Shown one piece after another: positions 1 to 8,281 of a DNA stretch of 64,000 nucleotides. The DNA is taken from positions 186,001 to 250,000 of the forward strand of contig JAFAFL010000032.1 in NCBI GenBank assembly GCA_023423535.1, read 5' to 3'. Position numbers and translations under genes: made by a program. Positions within the stretch are counted from its first letter, which is position 1. Each line of letters starts with the position of its first letter. Source of the DNA: Pseudomonadota bacterium. GTDB taxonomy: Bacteria; Myxococcota; Myxococcia; Myxococcales; Myxococcaceae. The notes below the pieces were generated by a model. It saw nothing but the letters and a program-made list of their open reading frames with translations. It did no database searches and had not been told where the DNA came from.

Positions 1-394
1 ACCACACGCCGAAGTAGGTGCGCACGTTCGAGTACGTCCGGCCCGCGCGCTCCATCGCCGCGATGGTGTTGTCGAAGGTCGGCGCCTCCTTGTTCGCGGT
101 GATCGCCGCGATCTCCGCGCGGTACTCGTCCATCGCCGCCGCGAGCGCGGGCACGAAGTCCGCGACCTTCACCTGATCGAACGCGGGCACTCCGCCGTAG
201 GGGCCGGTCCAGCGCGCGAGCAGCGGGCTCTTCGCCGGGATGGCGGGCGGGGCTTCGGCCGTGGTGGTCGTCTGGCGGTCGGTGCGGGTGTCGCTCACGG
301 GAGGCGTCTCCTTCGGCGTGGTGGCGCAGGCGGTGGAGAGGAGGGTTGCGGCGGTGCCGCCTGCCAGCAGGGTTCGACGGAGGTGTCTGTGCAT
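1..394 (-). CDS. M3 family peptidase, Dcp-like lipoprotein (5' part only)
   Basis: The leftward frame opens at the ATG on 392-394 and runs off the left edge, giving the first 131 residues. A short Arg-rich signal with a hydrophobic stretch ends in a lipobox-like STAC at residues 20-23, so a lipoprotein exported to the envelope is expected. After a Thr/Pro linker comes LLARWTGPYGGVPAFDQVKV and then PTFDNTIAAMERAGRTYSNV. This is the N-terminal pattern of the peptidyl-dipeptidase Dcp/oligopeptidase A branch of zinc peptidases (M3). The HExxH zinc site lies beyond the window edge and cannot be checked. It is divergent from yceI, with about 165 bases between the two starts. The family call rests on recognised N-terminal motifs only. 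Confidence 0.8.
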   Translation of the reverse strand, partial: MHRHLRRTLLAGGTAATLLSTACATTPKETPPVSDTRTDRQTTTTAEAPPAIPAKSPLLARWTGPYGGVPAFDQVKVADFVPALAAAMDEYRAEIAAITANKEAPTFDNTIAAMERAGRTYSNVRTYFGVW

Positions 395-412
395 GGCCCC
401 GAACCCTAACCG

Positions 413-424
413 CTGAGCGCTCAG
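413..424. promoter_or_regulatory. 12-bp perfect palindrome in the M3 peptidase/yceI divergent region
   Basis: CTGAGCGCTCAG is a perfect inverted repeat in the 165-base gap between the divergent M3 peptidase and YceI genes, 18 bases upstream of the peptidase start. It could be an operator for either gene. It is short enough to occur by chance in G+C-rich DNA, and no -35/-10 pair was recognised around it. Confidence 0.25.
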
Positions 425-558
425 ATGCGACCAGAAGCAGCCGGGTGCCCGCGCGGAGACCGGGTGAGCGACGCAGCGCATCGTCGCCGCCCGTGAGGTT
501 GCGCCGCACGCACGCGTGCTCACCTGAGAAGGAGGACAGCACTCAGAGGAGATTCAGC

Positions 559-1092
559 ATGAGCACCTGGAAGCTGGACCCGACGCACTCGATGGTCGAG
601 TTCTCGGTGAAGCACATGATGTTCAGCACGGTGAGGGGCCGCTTCGGCAAGGTGGACGGCACGGTGAAACTGCCCGACGCGAGCGGTTACGAAGGCCTGG
701 AGATCGACGCGAACATCGATGCGACGAGCATCGACACCGGCGCGGGCGATCGCGACAAGCACCTCAAGTCGGCGGACTTCTTCGACGTGGAGAAGCACCC
801 GCACCTCACCTTCAAGTCGCGGAAGGTGGAGCACCTCGGCGCGGAGAAGCTGCGCGTCACCGGCGACCTGCACATCCGCGGCACCACGAAGGAGGTCACG
901 CTCGATGTGACGGAGGAGGGACGCGGTCAGGACCCGTGGGGAAACCAGCGCGTGGGCTTCACCGCACAGGGCGAGATCGACCGCCGCGACTTCGGCCTCA
1001 CCTGGAACGCGGCGCTGGAGAAGGGCGGTGTGCTGGTGGGCCACAACGTGAAGCTGCAGATCACCGCGCAGCTGGTGCAGCAGAAGGAGTAG
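559..1092 (+). CDS. YceI family protein
   Basis: A 177-residue protein of the YceI lipocalin-like family. These are small beta-barrels that bind isoprenoid or amphiphilic ligands in a central pocket; several members are periplasmic and stress- or acid-induced. Diagnostic features are the N-terminal WKLDPTHSMVEFSVKHMMFSTVRGRF (residues 4-29), the central DIDTGAGDRDKHLKSADFFD-type segment, the KEVTLDV strand and the C-terminal VGHNVKLQI. The ATG at 559 is chosen because it has an AGGAG ribosome site 10 bases upstream (547-551 region) and begins at the family's normal N-terminus. The open frame extends further upstream, but that translation is low-complexity. No signal peptide is visible, so this copy is probably cytoplasmic. 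It is monocistronic, with a convergent neighbour 15 bases downstream. Confidence 0.93.
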   Translation: MSTWKLDPTHSMVEFSVKHMMFSTVRGRFGKVDGTVKLPDASGYEGLEIDANIDATSIDTGAGDRDKHLKSADFFDVEKHPHLTFKSRKVEHLGAEKLRVTGDLHIRGTTKEVTLDVTEEGRGQDPWGNQRVGFTAQGEIDRRDFGLTWNAALEKGGVLVGHNVKLQITAQLVQQKE

Positions 1093-1107
1093 GGCCTCGA
1101 AGGCCCT

Positions 1108-2028
1108 TCAGGGTGCGCAGACGTCGATCTGCACCGGCGGCGCGGTCGGCCGATACGCACGGCCACCCGCCACCAGCGTGAGGTCGAGCGGCCGGCCTCG
1201 CCACGAGAGTCCATCGCCCGCGAAGATCAGGCACCGCGCGCAGCCGCTGGGCGGGACGTCGGCCTCGGCGGTGACCTGGAGGATGGGGCTGGGCTCGCGC
1301 TGCGCAGGCAGCGTCGCGTCCTCCTGCAGCGAGAGGATGACGTAGCTCACCGCGCCGTTCGCAACCGGCGTGGTGGCGGCGTAACCCACCCGGCGAAGGC
1401 CCGGCGGCTCGTCCCAGCGCTCCGCGGCGCGCGTGCCGTCGGTGGTCACGCCGGTGATGCGGCAGCCCTCGGCGGTGAGGGAGAGGGACCAGGCTTCGAC
1501 TCCGGCCTGAGGACTCCGCACCGCGAGCGTGGCGCCGAACTGCGCGGAGGTCGTGCGCTCCGGCGCGTCCCACTCGAGCGACAGGGGCAGGCAGTCGCCT
1601 TCCGGCCACGCTTCAGAGCCGGCGCATTGCGCTGAGGTGAAAGGCCGCAGGCGCTGGGTGCCGCTCACGAGGTACGTGCTCAGTCGCGTCGCGTCGTCCG
1701 CCTCCACCCGCCCGTCGTCGTTGAAGTCCGCGGCTGCTCCACACGAGGGCGCAGGGCCCCCGCGAAAGAGGTGGTTCTGCAGGGCGACCGGATCCGCCAC
1801 GTCGAGCACGCCGTCGCCGTTGATGTCGCCGAGCACGGTCGCCGCTGCTGCGGCAGGCGCGCGGGGACAGACCTTCGCCAGGGACACGCCGGCGTCGTCA
1901 CCATCGCCTCCGCCGATGCCGCCATCGGTGAGGACGATGCCGCCATCTACCGCCCCGGGCTTCTCAGTGCAGCCCGAGATCAGCCACAGTGCGGCGACAC
2001 CGAAGAGGGGGACGCGGATGAAGCGCAT
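1108..2028 (-). CDS. Lipoprotein with a dockerin-type calcium-repeat pair
   Basis: A 306-residue secreted lipoprotein. The start at 2028 gives a clean signal peptide, MRFIRVPLFGVAALWLISGC, with lipobox ISGC, and an AGGAG site 6 bases upstream. A Gly/Asp linker is followed by two EF-hand-like loops, DINGDGVLDVADPVAL and DFNDDGRVEADDATRL, spaced as in a type I dockerin. The remainder (about 170 residues) resembles no family I recognise, but its beta-rich, Cys-containing pattern fits a cohesin-like or carbohydrate-binding fold. Dockerins outside cellulosomes are frequent in surface proteins. The start overlaps the start of the divergent gene on the other strand by 11 bases. Function is unknown; the lipoprotein and dockerin calls are firm. 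Confidence 0.78.
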   Translation of the reverse strand: MRFIRVPLFGVAALWLISGCTEKPGAVDGGIVLTDGGIGGGDGDDAGVSLAKVCPRAPAAAAATVLGDINGDGVLDVADPVALQNHLFRGGPAPSCGAAADFNDDGRVEADDATRLSTYLVSGTQRLRPFTSAQCAGSEAWPEGDCLPLSLEWDAPERTTSAQFGATLAVRSPQAGVEAWSLSLTAEGCRITGVTTDGTRAAERWDEPPGLRRVGYAATTPVANGAVSYVILSLQEDATLPAQREPSPILQVTAEADVPPSGCARCLIFAGDGLSWRGRPLDLTLVAGGRAYRPTAPPVQIDVCAP

Positions 2029-3820
2029 GCAGGGCTCCTGGGGCGTGTGGGCGGCGCTGCTGCTCGTGCTGCCCGTCGCAGGCTGCAGAGATTCCACGGA
2101 ACGCGCGACGCGGACAAGTCGCCCAGCCCAGAAGCTCGAGACGGCCGGGACGGCCAGCAGCGCCGCGAACCCTCCGAGGCCCGCGCAGCAGACGAACGCG
2201 ACGATGCGTGAGCGCACGCTGCCCGTTCCGTTGGAGCTCGCGCCGGACTCCGCCTTCAACGACTGGCGGCCGCCTCGGACGCTCAGGGGAAGCCGCTCGC
2301 GGGCGCCGGTCCATCACTCCGCGCAGAGCCAGGCCGCGCGGCTCGTGCCCGCGATCGAGAACGCGTCGCTGGTCATGGAGGGCGGAAGCGAGCTCGCGGC
2401 GGCGCTCGCGGCCCTGCCGGAGGAGCGGCGCGCGCTCGGGCTCGAGGGGCTCACCATTACGCAGCTCTTCGGCGCCACCGGGCTTTGCGAACCGGTGAAG
2501 ATCGCGCTGCAGGCGGACCTCGGTGGCCAGCGCTACGACGTGCAGTACCGCGCCGAGCCCTTCACATGGATGACCCATCCGGAGCCGGTGCTCTACGCGC
2601 TTCCGGAGGCATGCACGGGGGCGCTGCTCTCGAGCGGAGGCGCACTCCCGAGCGCAGTCGGCAACGGCTGCACGCTGGAGGATCAGGCCGCGCACTTCCC
2701 GGTCGGTAGTGCCTGTCGTGCGTGCCTGACGACGGACGGAGACCACGCGCGTTGCGTCTCGGAGAACGCGTGCAAGCCGGAGCGGACGGTGACGGTGGGG
2801 CGCACGGTGGGCGGGATGACGCGCTACCTCGACGTGCTCGAGGCCGAGGTGCTCGGCTGCGCGCCGGACCACCTCGGTCGCGCGGTGCTGCTGGCGAAGG
2901 ACCTCGGCGAGAGCGATGCCGCGCCGGCACCGTTCGACCACGACGCGCTCACGCACATCTGCCAGTGGGCGTGGGTCCCTTCCGAGGGACGGAGCCTGCT
3001 CTACTGCGTCGGCGCTTCCGGACCGGTGGAGCCGGCGTACGCGGACGTTCTCGTCGGCCGCGTGGACCACATCCGACGCGAGGGGACGACGGAAACGGCG
3101 CTGCGCGATCGCACGATGATGACCTCGCGCGTGGAGCTGAAGGGCCGCACCTTCGAGGCGATGCCGCTGTTCCCCAACACGCTCGCCACCGTGTCGCTGG
3201 CGGACCAGACGATCGGAGGCTGGAGCTTCCACCCGAACACGCTGCGCCCGGATCGCGCGCAGTCGGTGGATCCTCGCGACTACCTCGCGCCGGAGTGGAT
3301 CGGTGCGATCGCGCTGAAGACGACGACGCGCATCGATGGCGTGCCCATTTCCGTCTTCAACCGCAACCTCTGCCGGGAAGACCAGTGGCGAGGGCCCGAC
3401 GCGGAGGGACGCTCCTACTGCCGGCCGGGCTTCTTCACCGACGAGGTGCAGCCGCCGGACGTGATGCGCTGGGCCTACGACTGGAGCTCGTTCTTCGTCA
3501 GCCTGCAGCCGGAGGTGGTGGAGATCTTCCCGTGGGTGACGCTGGCGGCGACGGGCGGGATGGATCCGAAGATCCCGGGTGGTCACGTGCCGCACGTGCT
3601 CGGCTCGCCGGTGCTCGCGGATCCGCAGTGGGAGGCGTGCGCGTGGCCCGAGACCTTCCTGCCCGACGAGATGGCCAACGTCGATACCTCGTTCCCCGGC
3701 CTCTACACGTTCACGTCGCAGACGGTGCGCTTCGGTCAGGCGAAACCGAACCGGCCAGAGCTGCGCGTGGCGTTGGCGACGAGCTGGCGGCGGGACTTCT
3801 GCTTCACGCCGCTGCCGTAG
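2018..3820 (+). CDS. Hypothetical secreted lipoprotein (600 aa)
   Basis: I recognise no family. The ATG at 2018 is preceded by an AGAGGGGG ribosome site and begins a lipoprotein signal peptide, MKRMQGSWGVWAALLLVLPVAGC, with lipobox VAGC at about residues 20-23. A 60-residue Ser/Thr/Arg-rich linker leads into a long globular domain with scattered Cys pairs (for example CRACLTTDGDHARC), consistent with a disulfide-containing envelope protein. The longer open frame that starts at 1529 runs antisense through the dockerin lipoprotein and is not used. The gene stops 12 bases before the convergent amylase gene. Its start codon lies inside the first codons of the divergent dockerin gene, so each promoter must sit within the other's coding sequence, or one start is misassigned. 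Confidence 0.7.
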   Translation: MKRMQGSWGVWAALLLVLPVAGCRDSTERATRTSRPAQKLETAGTASSAANPPRPAQQTNATMRERTLPVPLELAPDSAFNDWRPPRTLRGSRSRAPVHHSAQSQAARLVPAIENASLVMEGGSELAAALAALPEERRALGLEGLTITQLFGATGLCEPVKIALQADLGGQRYDVQYRAEPFTWMTHPEPVLYALPEACTGALLSSGGALPSAVGNGCTLEDQAAHFPVGSACRACLTTDGDHARCVSENACKPERTVTVGRTVGGMTRYLDVLEAEVLGCAPDHLGRAVLLAKDLGESDAAPAPFDHDALTHICQWAWVPSEGRSLLYCVGASGPVEPAYADVLVGRVDHIRREGTTETALRDRTMMTSRVELKGRTFEAMPLFPNTLATVSLADQTIGGWSFHPNTLRPDRAQSVDPRDYLAPEWIGAIALKTTTRIDGVPISVFNRNLCREDQWRGPDAEGRSYCRPGFFTDEVQPPDVMRWAYDWSSFFVSLQPEVVEIFPWVTLAATGGMDPKIPGGHVPHVLGSPVLADPQWEACAWPETFLPDEMANVDTSFPGLYTFTSQTVRFGQAKPNRPELRVALATSWRRDFCFTPLP

Positions 3821-3832
3821 CGGTAGGGCCCA

Positions 3833-5272
3833 TCAGGGAGCGCGAGCAGGAACGAGCGCCACGCCCGTCCGCGCGGGCAGGGTGAGTTCCAGCAGGCCCG
3901 GCGCCGTGAGCCTCACCTCCGGCGTCGTGTCACCCAGCGCGTTCTTCACCGGGCCCTCGAGCAGCGGCAACGATGCGGAGGGCAAAGCGAGCCTCAGCGT
4001 CTTCGTCTGCTCACCGAAGTTGAGCACCACCAGCGCCTGGCCTGCGCCACCTTCGCCTCCCGCATCGCGCAGGAACGCGAACGCGGACGGGTTGCCCACC
4101 ACCGGCACCGGCACGTACCGGCCGTGGCGGAACGCAGGCACGGTCTCGCGCAGTTCGGCGAGGCGCCGGTAATACGCGCGCAGGCCGTGAGGGTCTTCGA
4201 ACGAGAGCGGCGGCGGGTCGTCGTAGGGCTCGTACTCCGCGCCGACCTCGTCGCCGGTGAAGAGCATGGGGATGCCGGGCAACAGGTGCATCAGCGTCGC
4301 CGCCACGCGCGTGAGCTCCGGGCCGTGCTTCGTGATGAAGCGCTCGCCGGTGTCGTTGTTGTTGAGGAAACGCGCCACCTGGTGCGGCGGCGTGGGCGAA
4401 GTCTCCAGCGCAGCTGTGAGTCGCGGACCCACCTGCGAGAGATCTTCGAACGCGCGCTTCCAGGCCCACTCGCCCAGCGAGTCCGTCCAGTCGTAGGCGG
4501 CGTCGAAGCCGTGCTGCACGTAGAAGGCATCACGAGCGCTGGCCTCTGCGAGAAGGAAGAGGTCCGGCCTCTCCGCCTCCAGCGCTTCGTCGAGCCGCTT
4601 CCAGAACGCGGGATGCCGCTCGCGCGGTCCCCACGCCGCATCGACACGGAACCCGTCAACGCCGACCTCGCGCACCCAGAAGAGGAAGCCGTCGATCACC
4701 ATCCGCGACGCATCCGGATGATCGAGGTCGAGGTTCTTCAGCGGCTCCCAGTCGAAGTAGTGCGTGGGCCTGCCTTGCTCGTCGCGAACGAACCACGCGT
4801 GGTAGGGCGAAGCGCTGCCGTGCTCGTCCGCGTGCCGGAAGGCCGGGTGCCCGGTGCTCACATGATTGGGCACGAAGTCGAGGATGACGCGCAGGCCGCG
4901 CGCGTGGGCCTCGCGAACGAGCAGCTGCAGATCCTCCAGCGAGCCGAAGTCCGCGCGGACCTTCTGGTAGTCCGTCACCGCGTAGCTGATGTGCGAGGGA
5001 TCGTCCGTCTCGTACACCGGCGCGATCCACAGCGCGTCCACGCCGCCCTCCGCCAGCGCATCCAGTCGCGGCAGCACGCTTCGCAGCGGAGGGTCCCCGA
5101 AGAGGTGCGGGACCACGCCGTAGATCACCGCGTGGCGCATCCACTCCGCCGTCGGCTCGCGAGCGCGCGCGGTCTGCTTAGCCTGGACGACCGGCTCAGG
5201 AGGAACAACCTCCCGCCGCGCACAGGCGAGGGGCACGAGCAGGGCGAGCAGCAGCGGGGAGAGACGGCGCAT
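3833..5272 (-). CDS. GH13 alpha-amylase family glycosidase, lipoprotein
   Basis: A 479-residue member of glycoside hydrolase family 13, which cleaves or transfers alpha-glucosidic bonds in starch-like substrates. The start at 5272 gives the lipoprotein signal MRRLSPLLLALLVPLAC, so the enzyme should be anchored in the envelope. The conserved regions are visible: DFVPNH (residues 132-137), GFRVDAAW with nucleophile Asp211, LLAEAS with acid/base Glu243, and FLNNNDTGE with Asp307. In region IV the usual His before the Asp is Asn306. The barrel is followed by a beta domain (about 400-479) whose ALVVLNFG motif is typical of domain C. It is convergent with the hypothetical lipoprotein to its left. 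Expected role: extracellular breakdown of maltodextrins. An ABC sugar importer lies 16 kb away. Confidence 0.9.
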   Translation of the reverse strand: MRRLSPLLLALLVPLACARREVVPPEPVVQAKQTARAREPTAEWMRHAVIYGVVPHLFGDPPLRSVLPRLDALAEGGVDALWIAPVYETDDPSHISYAVTDYQKVRADFGSLEDLQLLVREAHARGLRVILDFVPNHVSTGHPAFRHADEHGSASPYHAWFVRDEQGRPTHYFDWEPLKNLDLDHPDASRMVIDGFLFWVREVGVDGFRVDAAWGPRERHPAFWKRLDEALEAERPDLFLLAEASARDAFYVQHGFDAAYDWTDSLGEWAWKRAFEDLSQVGPRLTAALETSPTPPHQVARFLNNNDTGERFITKHGPELTRVAATLMHLLPGIPMLFTGDEVGAEYEPYDDPPPLSFEDPHGLRAYYRRLAELRETVPAFRHGRYVPVPVVGNPSAFAFLRDAGGEGGAGQALVVLNFGEQTKTLRLALPSASLPLLEGPVKNALGDTTPEVRLTAPGLLELTLPARTGVALVPARAP

Positions 5273-5368
5273 GACGCCGGACAACCCACGCGGCACGCAC
5301 ATTCATCGAACGTCCCGCGCGCATTCCTGCGACGGCCCGCGTCCACGCCCGGAGAGCAGGAGAGCTGT

Positions 5369-5710
5369 CTAGGGAACGCTCTCCGGCGCAGCGGCCTTCA
5401 CGCACGTGTAGCGGATGGTCACCGGGGTGTAGATGCCCAGCGTGACCAGACCGAAGAGGCCGTCGCCGAAGGTGCGCTCGGACTCGACGCGCGCGATTCC
5501 GTCCGGGCACTTCTTCCCCGTCTTCACGTGCGCCGAAGAGGAAGAGGCGAGGCCCCAGAGGAAGATGCGCCCCTTCGTCTCGTGCGTCTGACCGGGCGGC
5601 GTGTCGCGGTTGACGACGCGGGTGTGGAAGCAGCCGGTGTTGCCGAGGCCCAGGCCGAGCAGCAGCAGGCCCGCCAGCACCGCACGGTGGCTAGAGGATG
5701 GGGACTTCAT
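5369..5710 (-). CDS. Bor-like lipoprotein 1
   Basis: A 113-residue lipoprotein. From the ATG at 5710 the signal RAVLAGLLLLGLGLGNTGC ends in lipobox NTGC. The mature part resembles the Bor family (phage lambda Bor and E. coli homologues, outer-membrane lipoproteins linked to serum resistance). It has a paired Cys (CPDGI...IRYTC), an E-x-x-x-TF segment, and the signature GDGLFGLVTLGIYTPVTIRY, matching Bor's G-L-L-G-F-I-T-L-G-I-Y-T-P. Upstream in-frame codons overlap the previous gene and are Arg-rich, so they are not used. It overlaps the upstream Bor-like gene by 20 bases and is the last gene of a leftward four-gene envelope operon. No phage genes surround it. Its role in this organism is unknown. 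Confidence 0.8.
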   Translation of the reverse strand: MKSPSSSHRAVLAGLLLLGLGLGNTGCFHTRVVNRDTPPGQTHETKGRIFLWGLASSSSAHVKTGKKCPDGIARVESERTFGDGLFGLVTLGIYTPVTIRYTCVKAAAPESVP

Positions 5711-6146
5711 ACGGCTCCTCGTCCGGCGTCGGGTTCTCGATCTCGTCCGTTGGCTGCGAGTGCCCGCTGCGTCGCGGCTCGGAGGTGCGGGTGCCGCGTG
5801 CCGGTGTCTCGTCACGTCCGTCCGCCGGAGGCTCACCCGCGGCACACGCATAGGCGACGGTGATCGGCGTGAACACGTTGAAGGTCAGCGCGGCGACGAG
5901 CCCGTTGGCGAAGCTCGTGCGGCTTTCGTAGAGCGCGATGCCGCTCGGGCAGGAGGCGCTGAGCGTGCTCTTCCCCAGCGGCGCCAGCCCCACGATGACG
6001 TAGGGCTTCCACGCGTGGGTCGCGCGAGGCCCGGGCTCCTTGCGCTCGTCGCGCACCGAGTGCTTGAAGCAGCCGCCGAGCATCGGCGCCGCGAGCACCA
6101 GCAACAGCAACGCGCGTGAGGTGGATCGGGAGGAAGTACTCAGCAT
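5691..6146 (-). CDS. Bor-like lipoprotein 2 with a C-terminal extension
   Basis: A 151-residue lipoprotein paralogous to its downstream neighbour. The signal SRALLLLVLAAPMLGGC has lipobox LGGC. The Bor-like core follows, with CPSGI, an E-S-R-TSF segment and NGLVAALTFNVFTPITVAYAC. After it comes a unique acidic, Pro/Glu-rich tail of about 45 residues ending in EEPYEVPIL. The ATG at 6146 is preferred because GAGAGA lies about 6 bases upstream; an in-frame ATG six codons earlier has no visible ribosome site. The gene begins 30 bases after the hydrolase stop and overlaps the next Bor-like gene, so the two are probably translationally coupled. Family assignment rests on the shared core motif. Confidence 0.75.
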   Translation of the reverse strand: MLSTSSRSTSRALLLLVLAAPMLGGCFKHSVRDERKEPGPRATHAWKPYVIVGLAPLGKSTLSASCPSGIALYESRTSFANGLVAALTFNVFTPITVAYACAAGEPPADGRDETPARGTRTSEPRRSGHSQPTDEIENPTPDEEPYEVPIL

Positions 6147-6176
6147 GCGGTCTCTCTCGTTCACGTCACTGCACGT

Positions 6177-8273
6177 TCACGGGCAGCTCTGCGCGGGATC
6201 GTGCGGCGCCACGATACGCGGACCTTCCGCGGTGCCAACCCCTTCGACGAAGCAGAGGTACTGCGACTGCGGCCCCGCGTCGTTGAAGACGATGTAGTGG
6301 CCGAGCTCGAACGGCGAGGTGTAGTGCACCACGCCCGCGGTCACGCCGTTCAACGTTGCGCTGACTCCGGAAGGGCCCATGGCGTCGAACGCGAGCGGCG
6401 ACCGGCCGGCGAGCGACATCGCCCTCGGCAGCGTCTCCTCCACCGTCGGACCGACCACCGGTGCCCCCAGCGCCACCGCCACCGCCTGCTGCGCGAGCGG
6501 ATGGAAGTAGCCGTCGGTCACGCCCGCGGTCATGAGGAAGGGACGCGGTCCTCTTCCGGGCAGCGGCTCCTGCGCCACGCGCCGCGCACGCGCCACCGGC
6601 TCGACGTTGTCCCAGAGGTTCTGGAACACGTGCAGCATCGGGTCGTCTCGGGTGAGCTGCTGTCCCTCCGGCATGCCCAGCAGCAGCTCCACGTACGGCT
6701 TGAGGTGCACCGGGTACGTCGCGCTGTGAGCGACCTCGATGAGCATCCCGCCCGAGCCGGAGAAGACCCAGCCCTGTACCCGCGGATCGACGCCCGCCGC
6801 GATGATCCCGAGCGTGCTCCCCATCGAGTGGCCCATCGCGCTGAGCCGCTTCGGATCGAAGCGCGCGGCCAACGCTCCACCGCCGTTGCCCATGGCCGCG
6901 TCGGGGACCTCGATGCTCCCGATGAGGCGGGTGAGGTAGGTGACCTCCATCACCGCGACCGTCATGTTGTCGAGCGTCTGGCGGATGTTGTACGGCTCCT
7001 CGAGTCGCCCGAAGAGCGAGTAGAACTCGAGGCCGCTCGTGTCCGGCGGCGTCTTGCGCGTGCCGTGCAGCGGGAAGTCGAAGCCCAGCATCCCGATCCC
7101 GCGCTTCGCCAGATACGACGCGGGCCCGGTGCCCGGCGCCGCAGCGGGACGCGGCGGAGGTCCGTCCTGGTTCGAAGGCCCGCGGTCGACGCCTTCGTAG
7201 GCCTCACCGCCGGAGCCGTGCAGGTACATCATCAGCGGGAAGCCACCCTCCGGCATCGGCCGCTTCGGCACCGAGAGGATGAGCCGCGCCTCCTGCCAGC
7301 CGTTCTGCACCGGCGCGCCGTCCGCGCCCCACACGATCGCGCCGTGTCCGGGACGATCACCGGCCTGCACGTTCGGCACGCGCCAGGACCCGCGATACAC
7401 GCGGAAGTCTTCGTACTCCTCCGCCGCCTCCCAACCGCCCTCCACCTGCGGCGCGGGGAGCGCCTCCGCGAACTGCACCAGGCGTTGCAGGGGCTCGCCC
7501 GGATCGAAGGTGCGGAAGACCGTCGCCGACACCACCTGCGCGGGATCGCGTCCGGCCTCCTTCATCCACGTGCGCAGGTGCGCGAGCTCCTCCGCCGCGC
7601 GCGACTGCGCCGGGTCCAGGTCCTCCGCCTGCGTGAACGCGGAGTGGAACGCCGGGCTTCGTCCGAGCGGCTCGCCGTTCGCGTCCTTCACGCGCTCGGT
7701 GACGACCGCCGCGTAGAGCGTTCCGGGACGCCGCACGAACCCGAACACCGGCATCATCGCGAGGAGGTTCGAAGGCCGCGTCACGCCGCCCTGCGCGCTG
7801 AAGGTCACGTCGAGCGGGAAGCGCCGCCCCTTCTCCGGAGACTGCGGATCGATGTCCACGAGGAACACCGCTGCGTCATCCGCGAGCGACGCCTCCGCGG
7901 TCGCCGGCAGCGTGCCGGGATCGATCGCCGCGCCGATGGGAAAGAAGACACCGTTGGTCAGGCCCCAGCCCGTGACGGAGCGCTCGTTGGCGGTGCGCAG
8001 CCAGGCCTCGGTGAGCGGACTGCGCGGCGCGGGGAAGCGGTGCAGCGCCATCGTCCCGTCCTCCGCCTTTCGCAGCGGCGACGGCAGCGGCGCGGTCCAG
8101 AACTCGCGGCCCGGCGCGTCGTGCGGAACCTGCGTGGCGCGTTCGACGAAGGGCTCGGGCGCAGTCTTGTCGCCGCATCCGATGGCGGTGAAGGCGCATG
8201 CTGCAGCGAAGCTGAAGGCGAGGGCACGAACAGCGACACGAAGGGGAGGGCGAGGCCGCATCCCACATCGCAT
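6177..8273 (-). CDS. Large alpha/beta-hydrolase lipoprotein
   Basis: A 698-residue protein. A signal peptide (residues 10-33) ends in lipobox AIGC. An N-terminal region of about 300 residues with beta-rich character (FFPIGAAIDPGTLP, VFGFVRRPGTLYAAVVTERV) recalls the N-terminal domain of secreted lipases and esterases. The hydrolase domain follows: oxyanion-type YLHGSGG (350-356), nucleophile elbow GHSMGS with Ser483, a candidate acid in AGVTDGYF (near 600), and a candidate His in ELGHY (near 660). It is probably an envelope-anchored esterase or lipase; the substrate cannot be inferred. The start at 8273 lies 8 bases after the upstream stop and has no clear ribosome site; an in-frame ATG at 8261 is the alternative. 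It is the second gene of the leftward envelope operon. Confidence 0.82.
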   Translation of the reverse strand: MRCGMRPRPPLRVAVRALAFSFAAACAFTAIGCGDKTAPEPFVERATQVPHDAPGREFWTAPLPSPLRKAEDGTMALHRFPAPRSPLTEAWLRTANERSVTGWGLTNGVFFPIGAAIDPGTLPATAEASLADDAAVFLVDIDPQSPEKGRRFPLDVTFSAQGGVTRPSNLLAMMPVFGFVRRPGTLYAAVVTERVKDANGEPLGRSPAFHSAFTQAEDLDPAQSRAAEELAHLRTWMKEAGRDPAQVVSATVFRTFDPGEPLQRLVQFAEALPAPQVEGGWEAAEEYEDFRVYRGSWRVPNVQAGDRPGHGAIVWGADGAPVQNGWQEARLILSVPKRPMPEGGFPLMMYLHGSGGEAYEGVDRGPSNQDGPPPRPAAAPGTGPASYLAKRGIGMLGFDFPLHGTRKTPPDTSGLEFYSLFGRLEEPYNIRQTLDNMTVAVMEVTYLTRLIGSIEVPDAAMGNGGGALAARFDPKRLSAMGHSMGSTLGIIAAGVDPRVQGWVFSGSGGMLIEVAHSATYPVHLKPYVELLLGMPEGQQLTRDDPMLHVFQNLWDNVEPVARARRVAQEPLPGRGPRPFLMTAGVTDGYFHPLAQQAVAVALGAPVVGPTVEETLPRAMSLAGRSPLAFDAMGPSGVSATLNGVTAGVVHYTSPFELGHYIVFNDAGPQSQYLCFVEGVGTAEGPRIVAPHDPAQSCP

Positions 8274-8281
8274 AGTGGGAA

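Noticed and set aside
1529..2017. N-terminal extension of the hypothetical lipoprotein upstream of the ATG at 2018
   Set aside because: It runs antisense through the dockerin lipoprotein and would bury the signal peptide in the middle of the protein.
7876..8268. Short frames within the hydrolase lipoprotein gene that begin with signal-like sequence
   Set aside because: They lie in other reading phases of the hydrolase gene, with no ribosome site and no domain.
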